This document shows, one piece after another, positions 6,874 to 7,566 of a DNA stretch of 7,566 nt. The stretch covers positions 1 to 7,566 of the forward strand of contig DDVC01000033.1 of assembly GCA_002345145.1 (NCBI GenBank), read 5' to 3'. Each line of letters starts with the position of its first letter. The stretch's first letter is position 1. The DNA comes from Bacteroidetes bacterium UBA2322. Its GTDB lineage: Bacteria > Bacteroidota > Bacteroidia > Chitinophagales > UBA2359. Position numbers and translations under genes: made by a program. Under the pieces are notes generated by a model. That model did no database searches and was not told where the DNA came from. It saw nothing but the letters and a program-made list of their open reading frames with translations.

Positions 6874-7527
6874 TTAATTCTGCAAAATGACACTATACAG
6901 CCTGTTGTCAGTAAAACTATCAATAATTAAATCTGCTTGTGTAAGGTTTTGGTTGCCTGAACTTGGATTGTAATACCCTATACAAAACATATTTGCTGAT
7001 TTTGCTGCTAAAACACCATTAGTACTATCTTCAATTACAATACAGTCTTTGGGGTTTGTGTTGTAATGTGCTGCGACTTTTAGAAAAATATCGGGTTCGG
7101 GTTTACCTTTTACCACTTGTTCACCACTAACAATAAGGTTGAAGTAATTTCCTAATTGAAGCTTTTGTAGAATTAGGTCAATGTTCTTTTTAAGTCCTGA
7201 AGATGCGATTGCAATTTTAAATCCGCCATTTTTTAGAAATCTTAGAAATTCAACTACCCCTTCAGTGGGTACAAGGTGCTCATTTTTGAGCGTGGTGTGC
7301 TTTAGTTCCTTTTCAAGTTCCTTTAATCCTTCTACGCTTTGCGGCAAGTTGAATTTGCTTTTGATGTGCGTCCACATTTTGGTGGCTGATATACCCACGT
7401 ATGTTTGATGTTTTTCAATACTTATTTTAACACCTAATTGTTTGAAGAAATTTTGGTTCATATCCATATAGAGTTTTTCGCTGTTTAACAAAACTCCGTC
7501 CATATCAAATATTATTAGCTTTTTCAT
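6874..7527 (-). CDS. HAD-superfamily hydrolase, subfamily IA (beta-phosphoglucomutase-like phosphatase)
   Basis: This 217-residue cytosolic phosphatase or phosphomutase candidate has all four HAD motifs. Motif I is FDMDGVLLNSE (nucleophile D8, acid/base D10), motif II is IASSG (S109), motif III is KGKPEP (K142), and motif IV is VIEDSTNG (E166, D167). A helical C1 cap fills about residues 16-85. The length is normal for subfamily IA. The substrate cannot be read from sequence; beta-phosphoglucomutase-like sugar phosphatases are the nearest familiar group. I chose the ATG at 7527-7525 over a TTG five codons upstream because the ATG gives the typical MKKLIIFDMDG start and forms an ATGA overlap with a possible upstream stop. 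The gene is clearly more AT-rich than its neighbours: about 35% G+C in the 60 bases from 6901, against 57% and 48% in two 60-base samples of the ATPase (from 4801 and 5461). This suggests a different origin. It ends six bases before the methyltransferase remnant. Confidence 0.9.
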   Translation of the reverse strand: MKKLIIFDMDGVLLNSEKLYMDMNQNFFKQLGVKISIEKHQTYVGISATKMWTHIKSKFNLPQSVEGLKELEKELKHTTLKNEHLVPTEGVVEFLRFLKNGGFKIAIASSGLKKNIDLILQKLQLGNYFNLIVSGEQVVKGKPEPDIFLKVAAHYNTNPKDCIVIEDSTNGVLAAKSANMFCIGYYNPSSGNQNLTQADLIIDSFTDNRLYSVILQN

Positions 7528-7566
7528 TTTTCTGGTATGCAATCAGCCATTCTCGCTATTAAAGAG
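7524..7566 (-). CDS. Possible 3' end of an upstream gene, partial, overlapping the HAD start by 4 bases
   Basis: One minus-strand frame stays open from the window edge and reads SLIARMADCIPEK followed by TGA at 7526-7524. That stop overlaps the ATG of the HAD gene as ATGA, the usual arrangement of translationally coupled genes. The other two frames stop earlier, at TGA 7545-7543 and at a TAA near 7562. Only 13 codons are visible, and I do not recognise the family. The overlap is the sole support, so this is tentative. Confidence 0.3.
   Translation of the reverse strand, partial: SLIARMADCIPEK

Noticed and set aside
7540..7542. TTG start giving a 222-residue HAD protein
   Set aside because: The ATG at 7527 yields the standard N-terminus one strand before motif I and an ATGA overlap with a possible upstream stop. 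The five extra residues have no family support.

Overview
The window looks like chromosomal DNA from a member of the Bacteroidota, probably an environmental lineage. This is inferred from four things: the 5' leaders lack Shine-Dalgarno sequences and are almost free of G, the response regulator has a D-Y-Y-L-N type phosphorylation loop that I associate with Bacteroidota, the 205-residue protein resembles a conserved Bacteroidota hypothetical family as I remember it, and the codon usage fits. No rRNA, tRNA, CRISPR array, transposase or origin is visible.

Layout from left to right. Positions 10-93 hold a degenerate 7-base-periodic repeat that runs almost into the start codon of a 205-residue protein of unknown function (97-714, +). 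After a 115-base gap come two genes that read as one signalling unit. The first is a soluble hybrid histidine kinase with the order coiled coil, PAS, PAS, HisKA, HATPase, REC, HPt (830-3265, +). The second, 47 bases later, is a single-domain response regulator (3313-3729, +). Together they contain every station of a His-Asp-His-Asp phosphorelay, but no DNA-binding output. A strong rho-independent terminator (3753-3791) closes this unit.

A P-type cation ATPase, probably a Ca2+ pump, runs convergently on the minus strand (6411-3775). Its stop codon lies inside the terminator stem, and its last codons are the complement of the terminator's U-tract.

The right end differs in character. Positions 6547-6867 (-) hold an in-frame remnant that matches only the C-terminal end of MmeI-like class I DNA methyltransferases (type IIG restriction-modification proteins). 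It has no start codon and the rest of the gene is missing. Immediately upstream of it in the same orientation, and in the same reading frame across two stop codons, is an intact AT-rich HAD-superfamily hydrolase (7527-6874, -). The HAD start codon appears to overlap the stop of a gene that leaves the window. I read this as a recombination scar: a restriction-modification gene lost its 5' part and AT-rich DNA now abuts what is left.

Most of the window is ordinary. The points that merit a second look are the methyltransferase remnant and its junction, the heptad repeat, the two-gene phosphorelay without an output domain, the uncharacterised 205-residue protein, the G-depleted leaders, and the terminator shared with a coding end. 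I do not see a convincing undescribed multi-gene system.
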